Notes under the pieces: generated by a model
Database searches by the model: none
What the model saw: the letters and a program-made list of their open reading frames with translations, nothing else
What the model was told of the DNA's origin: nothing
In this document: one piece after another, positions 59,684 to 64,000 of the stretch
Layout of the letters: every line of letters begins with the position of its first letter
How positions within the stretch are numbered: the first letter of the stretch is position 1
DNA from: Apricaphanius iberus
Taxonomy: Eukaryota > Chordata > Actinopteri > Cyprinodontiformes > Aphaniidae
Assembly (NCBI GenBank): GCA_028564705.1
Contig: JAPXFQ010002744.1
Coordinates: 1,178,001-1,242,000 of the forward strand
Direction of reading: 5' to 3'
DNA: 64,000 nucleotides
Program-made: the position numbers and the translations under genes

Positions 59684-62600
59684 CTAAAAACCAAAAAGAG
59701 AAAAGAATGGGAGGTCATGGGTGAAATAAAATGATAAACAAAAGGGAAATGACCTAACCTCAGCTGTGCGTGGATTGTATTTGGAATTTCTTAATGTATA
59801 AAGATTTGATAGGTTTAAGTTTATTACTACCAGAATTTGTCATGTCTATGGTTAAACCAATTAACTGTCTTTTGGAGTTTAAAAGAGATCACACATGTCC
59901 TTCCCCAGGATAACCTAAACTATATTATGACCATATTTGTTCACATTGGGTTTTTTTAACCCTAAAAAATCAAGCTTAGATCCTAATGACATAAATAATG
60001 TTGAAGTCTCCTTATTGAAATGATATGTCATCCATTATAAAATGTGCTATGATTTTTGAAACACTAGAGTACAGACTGAGAGTATAATAAAGCTCTACAT
60101 TATCTCAAGACAAAGTGGGTTTACAGGCAAAAGTTTTAAACCTGAAACCATTAGCGTAGAAAGAACTCCTTCAATCTTAATTTCTTGCTTTCATTACATT
60201 TGGAATTGATGAAGGATTAGTGTTTGGCCCCCTTTTTTCAGTGTATCTTATATCCTTCAAAATGTAGTTCTCTATCTAACAATCTGGAAGACAAAATGAA
60301 ATTAGATTTGCTGAAGGTTTTGGACTCTTCTTTTGGATTTTTGCAAAACTAGTCAATGGATGTATTTTTCTAAAAAAAATATAGCTTAGATTTTAAAAAG
60401 TAATCTAATAAAAACAGTTTTCATACTTCTGTTGTCTGTATATTAGGGATGCACCAATATTGGTATCGGGGCCGATACCATTTTAATGTAATCGTGTTGG
60501 TATCGGTTAGTTAACTGTTACCCTGAACTTACACTTAAAATGTGGAAACTCTGCAATAATTTCGCAGAATTTGTTTTGTAATTTCTATTGATATTTTAAT
60601 GTTTAGATATTTCACCATCATTTGTTGTAATAAGGAGAGAAAAAAATCAAACATGTCTTCCAATTCATTTGATTTTTTTTGTGTGGTACAAGTATCAGCA
60701 TTGGTACTAAGTATCGGCAAGTACTCAGATCCAAGTATTGGTATCAGATCGGTTTGAAAAAGTGTTATTGTTGCATCCCTACATCAAATATCCGGGAAAA
60801 AATATTTACGTTAAAAATATAAGTAGATAAACATTTTATCCTACTCAAACTATGACAAAATCTTATTGTTTATGAGATATAAAAAGAGATTTAAAACCAA
60901 CAATATCAATCAGTCATTAGTAAAAGGTAAACATTTGTCTTTAAAATAGTAAAGTATACTTTCTGGTATCGTACCTGTCAAAAAATACTTTGTGGGGGGT
61001 TTTGCACATTTTATATTCACACCTAACATTTTCGAGCCAATGTTGTTTCTCATCATATTGTTTTAAAGCTTGAAAAAACATGACACAACTTGTTTGCATT
61101 AGATAATTTTGTTCATGTATCGCAAATTTAAAACTTTTTTTAAAACCCATTTTAAAATAGCAGTCATTTACAAAGAATTGCTGACATTTATTTATGTGTG
61201 GGCTGTCACGTGTTACTCACCAGTACCATAGAAAGATAAGACCACCTGTTTCCCCTGTGTTACCTAACCTTCCCAAACATAGAAATGCTCCAGCTGGAGG
61301 CATCAGCTTCTGCATACAGTACTCGTATAACAAAGTCACGCTCATGTATACAGACTGAAGGAAATGAAGTGATACACCCACACAAAATCTCTACGATAAA
61401 GTGTATACAAGAGGTAGATGGCTGTTGAAGTTGTGTTGTTACACCCCCTTATTTATAACCTCACTAACACCTGGTACATACTACAACACTATGTGAGTAT
61501 CCACTATACCCCACCTCAGAGACTCACTACAACAAACGCATTCTTTAGTTTCCATCACGCTTCAGGTTACCACACATCTCTACAGTTTTCCTGGGCTTTT
61601 TAGGGAGTTCCTTCTTTTCTATGGTGGAACTCTTCACTAATGTTATTCAACAACTAGGATGGCATGATATCAGGAGGACGTGTATTTGTAACACTGTTGC
61701 TGAATACTGCAATAATTATATTAATTACCATTCATCCTCAATTTTGTAAATCTTTTCTTTATTTTGCATCATTACGCTTTCTGTGAGCTTGAGCATTTTA
61801 AGCCCCTAAAGTTAAACTTGTTTTAGGATGTCAACTTTTGATATACTGGGGAGCTCTAAACAAACCTCCAAGGGCTTCACAGAACATCTATAGTTGCTCT
61901 GGGTTTTATTTGAGGGAATAAGGTCCTGTTTACATAGAGACAAAACAGGCATAGTTTCAAAAACAGGTTCTGTGAAAACAGCACCACGATGATAAAACAA
62001 AATTTTTGTTTACACGATTCCACACAAACTGGCTGAAACTGCTGTAGTACCTATGCCAGGCCCCTTGGTGATGCTCTGACACTGCCAGAGAAACACAAAG
62101 GAGAAGAAAGAGCATGTGTAATCAAGTGGCAAACACGACAAATCTAGCTTCAAATTAGAGCTTTATTTAAAAGCATATGGTCTGTATTCACGGCATCCTT
62201 TTTTTTGCTGCTGGTGATAGAGAAGAGACAATAAATTATATTCTGGGATCCATAGTAATGTCACTTTTTCCTTTATTAGGACCACAACATTGCACAATGC
62301 CATGTTTGTTTATATTATCATAGCGTTGACACCTATTTGATTAAATATCTTTGCTGCCACACCTGGTTTCATCTCTGTGTAGGTAGGGGGAGGTAGAGAG
62401 AAGGGGGAGTGAATACAAATGGATGACACACTTTTCCAGCTTTCAGTTTTTAAAATGTGCTGTTTTTAGATACACATTCTGGAATATTCATTGACAAATA
62501 CATTCAGTCTTTAACCATCTTTTCAAATGCACAACTTTTTTACGGGAATGTTGCTTTTCGGCTGATTTCATATGGCAAGAAATGTATTGGAATGGATCCT

Positions 62601-62855
62601 GATGAATGTCTGGGGGGGTTATATACATATATGATGTAAATGTAGTGCACCAGGCATACATATGTCATTTCTCCAAACAAAGTCCTTCTTGCTAAGGTGA
62701 CTGAAACACCAAAACTCATCACAGTGCAGACAAACACCCTACTGCAACATATCCGGTCGTTTTCCAAAGGGGTCAGGCGATAATAAGCCGGTAAAAGTTA
62801 GCCGCTCAGGGGCTGAAAGTTTGATTTCAGACTGGAAGGTCAAAAAGAGAAACAA
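59684..62855 (-). other. ptpn14: ptpn14 intron, upstream part
   Basis: Between the FGLWF exon and the missing 5' exon(s). Apart from the MITE at 60444-60781, I see no exon, RNA gene or other recognisable repeat. Short open frames have no domain signature. Confidence 0.65.
60444..60781. mobile_element. MITE with GGTATCG-type termini, copy 2
   Basis: Starts TAGGGATGCACCAATATTGG and ends TGTTATTGTTGCATCCCTA. It is the reverse-complement relative of 20792-21121, sharing the block around AAAATGTGGAAACTCTGCAA. Confidence 0.8.
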
Positions 62856-63894
62856 GCTGATTTATTAAGATTCCTAAAAATTAACGCAAAATTGTGTGCG
62901 CCGCTAAAACTTTGCGAGAGTGGGGGGTTTCCTTAATTTGCAGGTGATTTACTAAGATTGAGTGAGCAATTCTTAACAGGCTCAAGCAGCAGTATTCAAA
63001 TGAGGAGTTTGCGGCCGTTAATGCGAGCTGCACCATGGCTAGAGAGAGGAGGAATAATGTGGATACACATCATACACATCATGTGGATACATTTCATACA
63101 CATCAAATACACATCATGGATACACATCCATGATGTGTATTTGGCACAAAAGAGGAGGAGGGTGAATGTTGTGAATTTTTCGTTTTTTAGTAATAAATGC
63201 AATTAATGCGGTGTACATGAGCTGCTCTATGCTGCATGCACACATCATATTACAGGGTTAGACTGATTAAAACTGCAGCATGTCTGAAATTTGTTTTTAA
63301 AATGTCATATATAATGTCAGTTATCATTGTGGTATTGTATATGATTACCACATTTTATTAATTGGACTCCAGGAAGGTTAACCACTACATGAGAAACTAA
63401 TGAGGATCCACTAGGATCATGTACGCTCAGCCCTTCACCAGGTGGAGATGTGATGAGCGTGCAGTGAGTTATGATGCCTCTTTGGGGGGAAAACAGGTAC
63501 ATATTTACATAACTCTCAGGCTTATGGCCATTAGAGCGTTAATTACTCTTACTTTATATTGTGTATGGATGACCTTTGTTGTTCGTCAATAAAACATCAT
63601 ATTGAATGTGGTGGCGCAAAATTAAGACATGCATTTCAGAAGTGCTAAAAATAGCCAGCACAAACATTTTTATGCTTAGTAAATCACACTGCGCCTGGAA
63701 CGCCTCCTTATTAGCCTGTTCTTCATACAGAAACGCCCTGATTGCATATTCATCACGGGCAGAAAAACTAAATGGTTTGGATGCGTCTTGCTGTGGGTTT
63801 AACAGACGCAATGCGCTCTGCGCCGTGTTGATAGATCAGCCAGAGCATGCTCTTGCGATGCTGTGCGGTTTGCGCAAACCGTTGATAAATCAGC
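62856..63894. mobile_element. possible DNA transposon remnant with GCTGATTTAT termini
   Basis: GCTGATTTATTAAGATT at 62856 and GTTGATAAATCAGC ending at 63894 are weakly inverted. GCGC-rich blocks occur near both ends. A minus-strand frame (63554-63811) contains ARDEYAIRAFLYEEQANKEA, which may be a transposase remnant of uncertain type. Confidence 0.4.
63105..63142. repeat. perfect 16-bp inverted repeat with 6-base loop
   Basis: AAATACACATCATGGA (63105-63120), loop TACACA, then TCCATGATGTGTATTT (63127-63142). It sits at the end of a short run of ACACATCAT-type repeats (63060-63120). Confidence 0.9.
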
Positions 63895-64000
63895 ACCAAA
63901 GTTTGGGAAATAACCATTTTTTTCATGGCCTGTTTGAAATGGGCAATGTTGAACTTCCTTTATCGAAACAACCTTTAAATGATATGAAGACTTAAGCAAG

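Overview
This is a vertebrate nuclear genome window, and the content points to a teleost fish. The genes are split into many short exons with GT-AG introns. The sequence between them is AT-rich and crowded with fish-type mobile elements: Tc1-like elements, hAT-type MITEs, an RTE-like LINE, a Rex1/L2-like LINE tail and a Ty3/Gypsy element. I see no bacterial, CRISPR or organellar content. The species cannot be fixed from the sequence.

Two protein-coding genes are present, tail to tail, in the same arrangement as the human SMYD2-PTPN14 pair. (1) smyd2, plus strand, 12 coding exons from 7448 to 19980. It encodes a 433-aa SET/MYND lysine methyltransferase, the same length as human SMYD2. (2) ptpn14, minus strand, 18 coding exons running from 59683 down to the stop at 23749. 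It encodes a FERM-domain tyrosine phosphatase. The first coding exon(s), roughly the first 58 residues, are not in the window and should lie beyond position 64000. The 3.8 kb between the two stop codons holds both 3' UTRs and a small MITE, with candidate convergent polyadenylation signals about 150 bp apart.

Layout: 1-5500, intergenic, AT-rich, little recognisable. 5513-6970, a Tc1-like element split by a second Tc1-like element. 7448-19980, smyd2; its first intron carries a LINE tail interrupted by a Gypsy element at 8941-12285, with a CCTCA target duplication, and another intron carries a Tc1-like element with long inverted termini. 20792-21121, MITE. 22315-23748, probable ptpn14 3' UTR. 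23749-42192, the phosphatase, linker and most FERM exons of ptpn14, with several MITEs in the introns. 42193-59507, one intron of about 17.3 kb, with an RTE-like LINE (51113-53993, 15-bp target duplication) and several MITEs, two of them nested. 59508-59683, the most 5' ptpn14 exon in the window. 59684-64000, intron with MITEs and a near-cruciform repeat.

The two genes are not functionally coupled by anything visible here. SMYD2 proteins methylate lysines on histones and other proteins. PTPN14 is a FERM phosphatase that binds YAP through PPxY motifs, and both of its PPxY motifs are intact. No previously undescribed system is evident. The items most worth a second look are a possible extra 102-nt in-frame ptpn14 exon, an unexplained 101-codon open frame in a ptpn14 intron, an altered SET motif in smyd2, a paired TEAD-type motif in the ptpn14 long intron, and the nested transposons.
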